From: Dendronephthya gigantea | Lineage: Eukaryota; Cnidaria; Anthozoa; Malacalcyonacea; Nephtheidae | Length of the DNA: 64,000 bases | Direction: 5' to 3' | Assembly (NCBI RefSeq): GCF_004324835.1 | Contig: NW_021163074.1 | Span: 62,001-126,000 of the forward strand | Part shown: piece by piece, positions 22,946 through 33,014 of the stretch | Layout of the letters: the number at the start of each line of letters is the position of its first letter | Numbering within the stretch: position 1 is the first letter of the stretch | Translations under genes and position numbers: made by a program | Notes under the pieces: generated by a model | Databases searched by the model: none | Seen by the model: the letters and a program-made list of their open reading frames with translations, nothing else | Told to the model about the DNA's origin: nothing

Positions 22946-24758
22946 GTCATTATTCAGTTTACTTATCGTTTCAGTTCTCTGATTATAGCTTTTCCCCAAA
23001 AAGTTTATTCCATGAAGTTGTTATTCAAAAATGATATGTATTTGATGTGAATGTAACAGTTTCTCCGATTTTTAGGAAATAAAACAATTCTTTGTATAAT
23101 TACCCAATATCGATCTACAGTATAATAACTGAAAGTTGGTGGCATTTGAAACAATATCGAAAACATGACTCTGTCTTCCCTCAAACTGTGCATCTGTGTG
23201 CCGATTTCACTAGCGTTGATTGGCCTTGCAGCTCTTTTCCTAATTGGTAAAGATGGAATGACCATGGAGTATAAAACAATAAGTAAAGAACATGAACATG
23301 GTAATCGCCTTCACGAGAAAAGAAATGAAAAATCTAGGAGATCCGTTTTGATTATATACTGGAGTAAAATATTTAGTGACATACCGCGCGTCAATTTCAA
23401 CCCTGTAGGTTGGCCATATTTCTTTGCTGGACAAAATTGCCCGATTAAATGCGAACTTACAAAGGACAAACGTCGTGCCCATGATGCATCAGCCTTAGTC
23501 ATTCACTCCAGAAACACAAATGAACTTCCTCCGAAAGCTTTCCAAAATTTAACATGGATTTTACACACAAACGAGAATCCTATTTTTACACCTTCTCTTC
23601 GCAACCCTGACATAATGCGGCAGTTCAATTATTTGACCAGTTATCGACTAGATTCAGACTTTCCGTGTCCGGGATTTTTGAAGCCAAGTTTAGAACCGCC
23701 GCAGCCGTTTTCAGAAAAAACAGGATTGGTAATCGTGGCACTGAGTCACTGTGAACCTACACGAACACATTATATTTCTGCTCTTATGAACTACATAGAT
23801 GTAGATTCATATGGCGAGTGTCTCAATAATAAAGCAGGGTTGGAGAGGGAAAAGAGCAATTCAGGGCATGCTCTCATGGAAATGCAAAGGAATTATAAAT
23901 TTAGTTTAGTTTTCCCAAACGCAGACTGCGACTATTATATGACTGAAAAAATATACAGTGCACTTTCAGCTGGAAGCGTACCTGTTTGGTTAGGAACGGA
24001 TAAAATTGACGAGGTTCTTAAGTGGGGTAATTTGAATAAATCCGTGATTAAAGTAAAGGACTTTACTTCACCAAAAGCATTAGCCGAATATCTGCTAAGA
24101 CTGTCACAGGACGAGAAGGAGTACAATAAATATTTAAAGTGGAAGTACGAGGGTTTTCAATTCCCAAAAGAGTATTATACCTCGCCAATAGGGCAGTGGT
24201 GGGACGGACTACCGCTGTACTGTAGGGAATATGCATGAAGATTGCGCAGGATCCACAAGGACATAATGGATTGCCAGTTGATAAATGTGATGGACAGCAA
24301 AAGCGAACGATTAGAAAGTGGATAAAAAATTGGCATGCGGTGTAGCAAATGTAAAATTTTTAAACAGTTATAAATGCTCGAACGTATAGAAATATATAAG
24401 CCATGGAAAGTAAAAAAAATACTTGTTCAAGTCTATTTATCAATGACGAACGAACGTTATTTGCTAATGCGTCCAACACGGAAGACATCTATCAATTATT
24501 TCAAAATAATCTTCCACAAGCTAATCGCACCTGTATACCTAAAATATCCACCAAATGAGTCAAGTGGCGACTTTCGGGGATATCTCTTTCTTACCAGACA
24601 TTTGGGAAATTCTAGAGAAGATACAACTTGGACTAAATGATAAGGTTATTACACTACGCCAGTTTCACTAACCGTCGTTTGGCATTCCGCAGCACATCAC
24701 ACACGCGTGGTAAAATGCTATCAGGGTAGTGTCGCAGCTCTTCCCAAGAATGATTTTC
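22946..24758 (+). repeat. Segmental duplication, copy 1 (fucosyltransferase 1 unit)
   Basis: From TTATTCAGTTTACTTATC to ATTTTCATTGGCTGAAATTTA this segment matches 34268-36090 along 5' flank, coding region and 3' flank, with few differences. The copies lie in direct orientation about 11.3 kb apart, and similarity stops abruptly on both sides. Confidence 0.85.
23165..24238 (+). CDS. GT10 alpha-1,3-fucosyltransferase-like 1, shortened C terminus
   Basis: Single open exon of 357 residues. After a short cytosolic tail, residues about 7-29 form a hydrophobic signal anchor (ISLALIGLAALFLIG), giving type II topology for Golgi action. It would transfer fucose from GDP-fucose to glycans; the acceptor is unknown. 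The N-terminal lobe has SALVIHSRNTNELPP and LTWILHTNENPIFTPSLRNP. The C-terminal donor-binding lobe has YKFSLVFPNADCDYYMTEK and GSVPVWLG. Compared with the copy at 34485, two extra bases at TGTAGGGAATATGC change the frame after CR, so the C-terminal cysteine segment (ICMKIAQDP...KCDGQQ) is replaced by EYA and a stop, removing about 30 residues. It may be a failing gene. Canonical FENS is FPNA here. Confidence 0.85.
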   Translation: MTLSSLKLCICVPISLALIGLAALFLIGKDGMTMEYKTISKEHEHGNRLHEKRNEKSRRSVLIIYWSKIFSDIPRVNFNPVGWPYFFAGQNCPIKCELTKDKRRAHDASALVIHSRNTNELPPKAFQNLTWILHTNENPIFTPSLRNPDIMRQFNYLTSYRLDSDFPCPGFLKPSLEPPQPFSEKTGLVIVALSHCEPTRTHYISALMNYIDVDSYGECLNNKAGLEREKSNSGHALMEMQRNYKFSLVFPNADCDYYMTEKIYSALSAGSVPVWLGTDKIDEVLKWGNLNKSVIKVKDFTSPKALAEYLLRLSQDEKEYNKYLKWKYEGFQFPKEYYTSPIGQWWDGLPLYCREYA

Positions 24759-24787
24759 ATTGGCTGAAATTTAGTGTTACACTATGC

Positions 24788-24926
24788 AACTTCTACCCGG
24801 CGTTAACGTTAAGAATAAAAATTATTTATACGACGAACACAATTTTATTTTCACAAGATTCCCATCATCGATGTATTATTTATCGTCAATAAATCCTTGG
24901 AATATCCAAGTTAACGCCGGGTAAAC
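24788..24926. repeat. Short fold-back with 16-bp arms
   Basis: ACCCGGCGTTAACGTTAAG returns as AAGTTAACGCCGGGTAAACG. The preceding GTTACACTATGCAACTT matches a dispersed sequence at 62955. It lies downstream of fucosyltransferase copy 1. Confidence 0.5.
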
Positions 24927-25568
24927 GTTTGCGCATGCGTGACCCTTCGCTTATTTGTGCCTGAGTTTTATCAAAATAAGTACATAATTGCTCTTTAGAC
25001 TTTATATCTAGTGAGAGATTCAAGCTCCTTTTCCACTAAGCGAATTTATTCGCGCGACGCGAAGCGATATATGAGTTCCGGTGATGTGATTGGTTTGCGA
25101 AGAGGCTCGCCGCGAAAAGTGGAATCTCCTCCTACCTTTCATATGTTCGCACGAATACATTCGCCTAGTGGAAAACCCGGGTTAACATCTGAGCGTGTTT
25201 TAATTAGCAGAAATTGAACGAGTTATTCAATCTAAGCGGGAATTCAGATTAAATGACTCAGAAAATGTTAATCATGATTGTGAAACGTGGAGATGCCCAA
25301 GGAAGGCACCGGAAAGAAACGACATGAGATCAATTTACTTGATCAGCAAGCGATCAATTAATACGTATTAATAACACTGACAAAATGTGTTTGGCACGAG
25401 CACTTGTAGTTGCTATATCAACGCTTGAAAAGGACACTGAATCAATATCAATCTATTCAAAAATCGAGTATCTATTTTGGCCGATAGGCCGATGAACAGT
25501 TGCTCATGAGCAGTTTTGAGCACATTTTCACATTCTTAACTATAGGAATTCGGGCCTAAAAATTCTCA
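24927..25568. other. Spacer without recognised genes
   Basis: No supported ORF. 25030-25180 has partial self-complementarity (TTTTCCACTAAGCGAATTTATTCG against CGAATACATTCGCCTAGTGGAAAA), a further fold-back of about 140 bp. The outer copy of a GCTCAT-rich sequence starts near 25495. Confidence 0.45.
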
Positions 25569-26674
25569 ATGAACCGGGCGCAGTTTTATGCGATGAGCAG
25601 ATGTGCACATGCTCATAACTGCTCATGAGCGCATGCTCATTTGCTCATAAAATTGCATTACTGTTCGATAACAGCATTCCCACACCTCCAGTGGTAAGGA
25701 AATGAGCTGTCAATTTTGCCGAAGATACTTTTGCCGCGGTTACAATCAGCGCATACACGAACAGGAATACTGTCCACTACGAGAACAAGAAAGAAACATG
25801 TCTCAAACAGACTCGAAGTCTCAAACAGTCAAGAAAGAGATTTCCAAGATGATGTCTCGACCACTTCCACTCAGCAGTCTAGAAGTTCGACGGCTTCTGA
25901 CTCAGAATCTGAAGAAGAAATGGATCCCTGGATACCGTTAATAGAAGAAGCAAAGAAGTTACACAGCTTTTGAGGAAATGGAAGAAAGTCTTATAAGCAG
26001 TGGTTTCGATGAGCATACCGCTAAAGAGAAAGCTTACTTCAATGTTATGCCTAGACTCCAGAAAGAATTAGAAAATATCTACTTAGAGCGCCTTTTGTGG
26101 ACGAGACAACTAAAGAAATTAAGATCCAGTACATAAGAAAATAATGCACACAAAAGATGCGTTTATTCAAAATGATGATTTTGACCCGGAAGAAGTATTA
26201 GAAGCTGCAGTTGATAAGAGAAAGTTCCTCATTAAAAGGCTTTTAAACGACCAAGGGATTGAAGATGTGAAAGAAAATAAAGGCAGTGATGATGATGACG
26301 ATAATGATGATGAAGATTAGAATTTAAGTTAGCCAAATGGTTTACTAAACCTTTCTTAAGGAAACTATGGCAAACGAGCAAAAAGCGATAGCGATTTTAG
26401 AAGTAATTATTTTTTATTGCTGCATGTAACTAATTGCCAGACAATTGCAAGACAAATTTTCTTATCCCCTATGCTAGGTCAAACATTAATTTTCATTTTA
26501 TCAACAAAAACCTCCCATGGGCCTGAAATATCTCATTCAGCAGGAATGTGGGAGTGTCTTGTTACCGAACAGTATAATGTAGTTTTATGAGCAGATGAAC
26601 ATGTGCTCATGAGCAGTTATGAGCATGTGCTCATTTGCTCATTTGCTCATCGCATAAAACTGTACCCGATTCAT
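25569..26674 (+). mobile_element. Broken element with long GCTCAT-rich inverted terminal repeats
   Basis: Terminal inverted repeats of about 120 bp: left 25569-25690, right 26547-26674. They share CAGTTTTATGCGATGAGCA, several GCTCATGAGC-type palindromes, and TGTTCG.TAACA. The interior holds a small C2H2-like reading frame (CQFCRRYFCRGYNQRIHEQEYC) followed by an acidic region and a segment with DPWIPLIEEAKK. From memory, similar proteins are common in cnidarian mobile DNA, possibly in virus-like or Polinton-like elements; the family is uncertain. The element is broken and is treated as a fossil. A CTCA direct repeat may flank it. Confidence 0.6.
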
Positions 26675-26679
26675 CCTCA

Positions 26680-26830
26680 CGCAAAATGTCAACGTATACA
26701 CCACATCAGCGTCGTCTACGTATACATTGTTTCATTATCCACATGTATCCTGTATGCGTATACAATGCCCACGCGAATTGTTAACGTATACCACACATCA
26801 GCGTCGTCTACGTGTACAGATATAATAAAA
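26680..26830. repeat. Two copies of a CATCAGCGTCGTCTACGT motif
   Basis: AACGTATAC(A)CCACATCAGCGTC with GTCTACGTATACA occurs at about 26688-26727 and again at 26781-26818, about 93 bp apart. It lies directly outside the right terminal repeat of the GCTCAT element. Confidence 0.6.
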
Positions 26831-26880
26831 TACATGGAGAGAATAAACCCCGTCACATAAATCACTACTGACACCTGCGA

Positions 26881-27357
26881 TGGAGAACATTGTCGGAATA
26901 ATTAACATGGATGGCTTTCAAGTTAAGAAGAAATTTCTGTGCAAGGAATTGGGAATGATTCCCGTTTCTTGTAAAGGAGCAAGATCCTGCTTTTTTGATC
27001 TTGGGTTACGGTTCCAAGATTTGGAGGAAAAAGACAAGAAACCCTGTTGGTTCGTGAAGCGACATATTCACAAACTACCGTTTGGAGTTCCTAGGTAACA
27101 TTGTCCTAGACTTTTATAAATCCCTTAGTAAGGGTCCTTCATCCACTATTGCCTACAAAGGTGGACACATTGAGAGGAATTTGTTAAAAAGCCTAGACAT
27201 TCCTAGCGTAAATTTGGAATGCTTTGGATGTTCTAAAGCTGATGTGTTGTTTAATTTGACGAACTGGCACATATCAAAACCTGCGGCAACCATTTGGTGG
27301 TCAATGCCTACCGTCACTGCGCAAAGGTCCCCCCTTAATCATAGCAAACAACACTAA
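26881..27357 (+). mobile_element. Fossil fragment of an exonuclease-fold-like element gene
   Basis: Readable pieces include FLCKELGMIPVSCKGA, WFVKRHIHKLPFGVP and IAYKGGHIERNLLKSLDIPS. From memory this resembles a repeated cnidarian protein family with an RNase-H-like exonuclease look, often found as element cargo. It is broken and probably belongs with the 25569-26674 element or a relative. The age appears moderate, since residue patterns are still clear. Confidence 0.45.
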
Positions 27358-27459
27358 ATTCAGTTACAATCCCTCGCACCAATTCGCCCAAAGTACCAAT
27401 ATCGAGATAAACACCTAAAAATAATCAGAATAATAAATGACTCACACTAAAATTTGTTT

Positions 27460-27665
27460 TTGAATCCTACACAATGCTCGCCTCAGCAGTGTTCCATACC
27501 CCATAAACACTACACACATCAAACGCATGATGTACACGTGAAACTATCGTGCACATTTGATGTGACGTCATGGTACCCTAATATACACCACACATGCTCA
27601 CGTGAAACTATCGTGTATTCCCACATGATGTTCACCTGGTAACCTCGTGTACACCCAGTATGACG
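27460..27665. repeat. CACGTGAAACTATCGTG repeat cluster
   Basis: CACGTGAAACTATCGTG occurs at about 27536 and 27599, with related GATGTACACGTG, GATGTTCACCTGG and CCTCGTGTACACC variants. TGACGTCAT occurs twice (27560, 27661). The TGACGTCA palindrome is a CRE-type site, but its presence inside a repeat makes regulatory function uncertain. Confidence 0.5.
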
Positions 27666-30600
27666 TCATTGGCGGCATCCCTTTGTCCGCTATATGGGAG
27701 GGTAATCTACTAATAAGGTTTAGTTTTAAGGTTCCTAATCTTACGTATCTTACCTAATCAAATTCGAAGTATTCCTTGTATTAATTTGCAGGACCACTTT
27801 TATTACCAGGCTGGCATACTCTTATCAGTCTTGTATAACAATTGCGAGGGGTCATTCTAACTGGGATTTTTCTCTACATTTCGCGGGAAACTACGCTTAG
27901 ATTGACTAACCACTCCCGGAAGTATTGGCGATGGTTTGTCCGGTATGGAGAAGTGTTGTAATAAACTGGGATAATGATTCTGTAAACTACTAGTGCGCGT
28001 ATACTGTAGGTGATAATTTTGATAGGGTTGTCTAACGGCTGGAACTGAGTCTGGCGATTTCAAGCCAGGAAAAGACTCGCATGAAACATCAACAGGTCGA
28101 TCAAGAGTCCTCGAAGGGTTATTTACAACAGACTTTACTTGAGGAGGTCCTTTCACAGGTTTCTCACATCGGTGCGAATGTAGTTGTAACGAGTATTTTT
28201 GTATTAAGGTTAAAAACATTTAGTTCGTTTCCTTGAATAAAATGATAGACTTGCTTTCTATTTTGAACTTAACCACCGTTTAAGCTAAACGAGCTTGATA
28301 CAACCGGCCCCTGGGTATTAATCTGTGTCCTTGGCATCCAGCATCGAAACAAGAAATTTTGTCAGCAAATGCCGTTTAAAAATTGCCTATAATTTCGCAC
28401 TTACCTACTCTATTTGAACAAAATTTTTTCATAAGAATTGAGAAAAACTATCATTGTTTTATTTTTAACATTTTTTTTTGAATGGCGGACATGTTAGTAA
28501 TTCATACATTGATCTAGCTAGGCCTCATAAAAGAGGGCCCAAATCAATTCAATTCTGTTTGAACTTTAAAATTTGTTTTGACATTGTTGCCATTCAGGTT
28601 TAAGCTGCTTTTTAATATTCCGCGCTTTTACAATAAAACATAAAAAAAAAGATCAGTAAAATTATAAGAATATTATATACAAAAATATAAATATTTAAAA
28701 AATTAAATCATCATCTCTCTAACATTTCACTCCAGTTGTATCACAAAAAAAATTGCTCTTTGCTATTTAGAACCTACCATATTCTTAATTCTCTAATCAT
28801 ATTTGACTGCGCTGTATTAATCCTTGTAGTATTTTACTATGATCGTAATTTCCAAAACTCCCAATCTTTGAACTTTGAATATTGGAAACAAGGACACTAG
28901 GATACTTCGAAACTCAGAAACGCGGAATATCAGAAGTCAGAAACTCGGAAATTAGAATCTTGAAAATTGGAAACTCGTAATATCGGAAATCGGAAACTCG
29001 GAAATCGGAATCTTGGAAATTGAAAACTCTTAATATCGGAAATCGGAAATCAGAATCTCAGAAATCGGAATCTCGGAAATCAGAATATCGGAAGTCCCTC
29101 CTCGGCCATCGTACGTCGACAAATAGATTTCGTTCCGCATCGCGAACTTTGGCTGCGATGGAGGGAAGAGGGGTAGACTAGACTGATCCGCGATTACAAA
29201 TTTTGGGACGAAAACTGACTTTAGAAATATGAAGTTCGGAAGAAAACACAGTATATATAAAATATTACAGTAAATACTCGTAAAGTTAAAGGTTCGTAGG
29301 CACATATGGCATATACAATGCATGTATTTGGCATGTAGCATAGCTTGGAGCAATACTAGCTTATGCTGTAACAGTTATGAATATTATTCAGGCTACAAAT
29401 TGACCGCATTCATGTTTTTATTCCATGGATGTAATGTCCTATTATTGTCCGTTATTTCGACACACATGTTTCTGCTATTAAAACTGAAGGCTCAGTAAAC
29501 TTTTAATACCATTTTTAATGCGTACCTTTCGCGCATAATTTTTGTAAAAAATTCGGATTTGAAATTTCATTATTCCGGGGGGAGCAATTGACCAACTTCC
29601 CCGTTTTCACTTCCGATCATTTTTACTAACGTGCGAAAAATCCTAGATCCGCCCCTGCTTCCATAAGTGGATTATATTATCTTTATTACTCTAAACTTTT
29701 TTCGGTCCATGTAACCAAAGCGATCTTTCTCACTCCGTATTTCTTCGCGAACGATGACCCAGTGGAATTAATATTATAAAAGTTATTAAAATAAATCTAT
29801 TTCCGGTTGTGAAATGCGAAATGAATTTTAATATAGCTCAGTGCCACTGATCTGTCCAATAGCTCCTTCAATTTCCGCCTATTCCGCCATCTTTGGCTTC
29901 ACTTGCAATCTCGTTCCCCAAGCCCGCGATTCCTCTGGCGAGAAAACAAATGCTCTGGGATAATCGAAATCAGAAATTACTCTGATTATAGTCTTTCACG
30001 CCGCTTTAATTTTGAAATACAGAAAACCGTTACAAACCGGAAGCCAGGATTTCCGGCTTCCGGTTTGGATTATCCCAGAGCCAGGCTCAGGGAACAAGAT
30101 TGCTCGATCGGGAAACGAGATTGCTTCACTTGGACATTAGCCAAATGAGCGAAGTTACTACTCCATATATGTATATGGAGCTCACTGGTAAAGTCCCGCA
30201 AATTTTGGCTTCACGAGAACAATCATAAGGTAGCGTTCCAGTTATTTATTACAGTTCATTGATATAGAGCTCACTGCACACAACACACAACCAGTAAAAT
30301 GAAAATAATTATTAGTTATTACAGTTCACTGCACACAACGCGACACAACCAAAATCATATGGCGACGATGACTATGCGCTTGCTCTAAGTGAGAGAGCTT
30401 CCCACTGCTATTGGATAAATTGATCCATCCAAGGTCCGCAGATAGTTTCCAGAGGATAAAAGTGAAGATACAAGACAACACAGTAAATATTTCGTCCATG
30501 CAACTGATGCATGGTGTTTTATATAATTATCAACATCGAGGGTTGAGTTTGGAATGCGGCGTCAAATGAATCTTATAATCACTTTTCTTCAGTTTTATAC

Positions 30601-30880
30601 TTCAAGAAAAGTTATTTAAACAATTTAAACTTTAAAGTATAGAAATTCAATACTGATCGCCCTATGACTTGAAATAAGCTTCATTCCAGCAAACTCACGT
30701 AAAATCTCTGACTGATTTAGAACTTTCCTGAGTTATTAAGAAAAATATAATTAGCTATAAATAAATAGCTATTTTAATATTTTAATAATGTTTAAAATAT
30801 TTTTTGTGAGTATTTTAAAATTGTTTCGTACCAAAAGAAAAATTATGTTGCCTTGCTGGCCAAACTAGAGTGTTCCCTCT
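27666..30880. other. Gene-poor stretch
   Basis: One unremarkable minus-strand frame (28219-27857, 120 codons, Pro/Ser-rich) has no recognised domain and no clear splice partners. 28900-29095 is a GGAAATCGGAAT-type minisatellite. 29890-30130 is a degenerate fold-back (CTCTGGGATAATC / GATTATCCCAGAG) around the small palindrome AAACCGGAAGCC...GGCTTCCGGTTT at 30033-30067. The rest is AT-rich without signal. Confidence 0.5.
28890..29097. repeat. GGAAATCGGAATCTCGGAAAT minisatellite
   Basis: About 200 bp of imperfect units alternating GGAAACTCG, GGAAATCGG and GAATCTTGGAAATTGG. There is no coding role. Confidence 0.8.
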
Positions 30881-30954
30881 AATGCCAGTATAACCAAGGA
30901 GCAGCGCGGCAGCGTCTTCAAACAACCTATAGCATCAAATGTGGTATAACAACT

Positions 30955-31020
30955 GCCTAAATAGAAAAACACTTATCGACGTTTCGACCTGAGGGCCTTC
31001 GTCAGGAGAGTTAGTATGAA
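30955..31020 (-). ncRNA. Penelope-like element end with possible hammerhead ribozyme core
   Basis: The plus strand reads CTTATCGACGTTTCGACCTG then AGGGCCTTCGTCAGG. On the minus strand this is CTGACGA (31005-30999), then GGCC-CTCA-GGTC, able to form a 4-bp stem II, then GAAA (30985-30982). That is the conserved hammerhead core CUGANGA...GAAA. Similar GTTTCGAC...CTTCGTCAGG tails are known from Penelope-like retroelements, which carry hammerheads. Stems I and III are not convincing by eye, so activity is unsupported. Confidence 0.45.
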
Positions 31021-31629
31021 AATAAATAGGGGAGAATACATGTTTTGTATGGGGGCAAAAATAATGCACATCACAAAGAAAATTTTATTTCGCTCTTAAT
31101 TCAAAGTTATTCTCCGTACACTACAAACACATGGCTAGCGAGCGTTTGTAAAAACGTCAGCAGTTATACTTATTTTCATCATGTTTCGTCTTGTTAATTT
31201 AATGGTCGGACGTTTTTATGCGCGTTGTTGTTAGGTATCGATGCATTTCTAACGTTGTCTCAACAGTATTTGAAGTTGATTTATCAACGAATTGCAATGT
31301 ACTCGTTGTCTAGTGGTGTCAAGTTAAAAGGTTTACATAATCCAATTATTTCGTTCAACCCCCTTCTGAAAAAGAACGTTTGTACTCATTGAGCAGACGA
31401 GCATTATATTTCTTAAAATTGCTACCGACATTTCTCAGTTTCAATCCAAAAAGATCCAGTTATGTAATTTGGCCTCATGACACCCACTGGCTTTCAGGAA
31501 ATCGGTATGGAAATCGGTTAAAAGGGATATTAAAATTGCGCGTAGACGGCGTAGCAACGTTGGCAACACGATAAAGCGCGGAATGTATTACAATACGGTT
31601 AAAACAGCCAGTGGTCCAGTGAAAAGTGA

Positions 31630-32070
31630 AAACGCAGCAGGATGGAAATGGTATTACTCGTAATGAAAAATGTAATAAAGTAATGAGAAACAGTAATAAA
31701 AAATATAAACAGTAATAAAAAACTCGTAAAGAGACGCCGCACTAAACATCTCCATGCGATTATAAGTAAGTAACCCACAAAAAATCTGTTTGTACTCAGC
31801 CTTCGACAACATTGTTTACGCACGCGGTCAACTTTTACTGTCTGTACTAATTATGTATTACAGACAGTAAAAGCTGACCGGCGCCGTCCGCGCATAAACA
31901 ATGTAGTCGAAGACTGAGTACAAACAGAATTCTGGGCTACCTATGATCGTTTTGACTAAATTTTATGTTGTACTAAAGCCCCGTTTACAATACAGTAAAA
32001 CTCGTTAACTACGCCTTGCATAGTTTCCTAGTTAACTCAGAAATACACATCTCTGATTGGCTAATTCTGT
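31630..32070. repeat. Dispersed repeat R, copy 2, carrying a nested palindrome
   Basis: This matches copy 1 at 15770-16050 on both outer parts (GCAGCAGGATGGAAATGG...GACGCCGCACTAAAC and ACTAAAGCCCCGTTTACAAT...ACGCCTTGCATAGTTT). A palindrome of about 175 bp at 31769-31943, absent from copy 1, interrupts it, showing a later insertion. Confidence 0.8.
31769..31943. mobile_element. Palindromic element nested in repeat R
   Basis: The arm TCTGTTTGTACTCAGCCTTCGAC...CATTGTTTACGC and its reverse complement GCATAAACAATGTAGTCGAAG...CTGAGTACAAACAGAATTC. The inner arm continues GTCAACTTTTACTGTCTGTA / TACAGACAGTAAAAGCTGAC. There is no ORF. Confidence 0.85.
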
Positions 32071-33014
32071 CATTAATTCATTGCCGTCCGGTTGTAAACG
32101 ACGCACGCAGATAATTTTGATTTTATCAGCAAGTATTTTATCAAATCAACTAGAAATTGTATTATCTCAAAGCTAAAACATTTATCTATTTGTATAATTT
32201 TAGTTCATTTCAAAAGCTTTCCTTTAAGCCAAGATATTTATTGCCGATCTTGTACTTTTCAAATTGAATTTTAGAGAAGCGTAAATACACAAAGCCTTCC
32301 AGAAATCTCGCTTAATTAAAAGCCTACAAATATTTGTAGCTTACATTGTGATCAATATTTTTATCTATGTTGTTTGAAATACAGTCGTTTTGGCGATTTA
32401 AAGTTATATTTCCAAAAAAACGTGTTTACAATCGATTTCCGGGCTTATTTTGCCCTTGAACAACGCTTCTCGCTATAAGCAATAACATTGCAAGAATGCA
32501 GAAAAATCTATCAGAAACTATCAAAGGATAACTAAAGCATTTATAGTTTATATATAACGGTTAAAATACGACAGGATAAAAAATAACGAAGAAAATAACG
32601 AAATTCCAAAGGCGAGTTATATTTCCGGTTGCCATCACTTTGTAATTTGATATGAATTTGACAGCTGCACGGCGGTGTCAGGTTAACAGAAATATTTATT
32701 AATTTCCGAATTATAACAGAAGCGATTGGGTTATAGTACTGTTCTCAAGCTATATTTTGATGGTATTTTTGTGTTTTTTGCCCGTGCATTCGCGGAGTTA
32801 TTGGACATTAAAAAATGACGTATCAAGCCGTGACGCCTGCAGGGAATCCTGGTTTTAGTTGTCACGGCGAAAAATTCGAACTTCAAACTCATTTCCTCTC
32901 GTGACTATTAAGACCAGAATTTATCTTTGGAACCATTAATGATTAAAGAGGATCCTCGATTTAGGAATACTAAAATTTAATCAAACTTATAGCAAACTAC
33001 GGGCAACTTTCAAG
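32071..33014. other. Spacer without genes
   Basis: AT-rich; no supported ORF, repeat or RNA gene was seen. Confidence 0.4.

Noticed and set aside
27555-27670. TGACGTCAT sites as CREB-type regulatory elements
   Set aside because: They lie inside a repeated sequence far from any supported promoter; palindromic cores are common in this window.
27857-28219. Minus-strand 120-codon gene
   Set aside because: No domain, no convincing splice sites and no conserved partner were seen; kept only as a note in the spacer entry.
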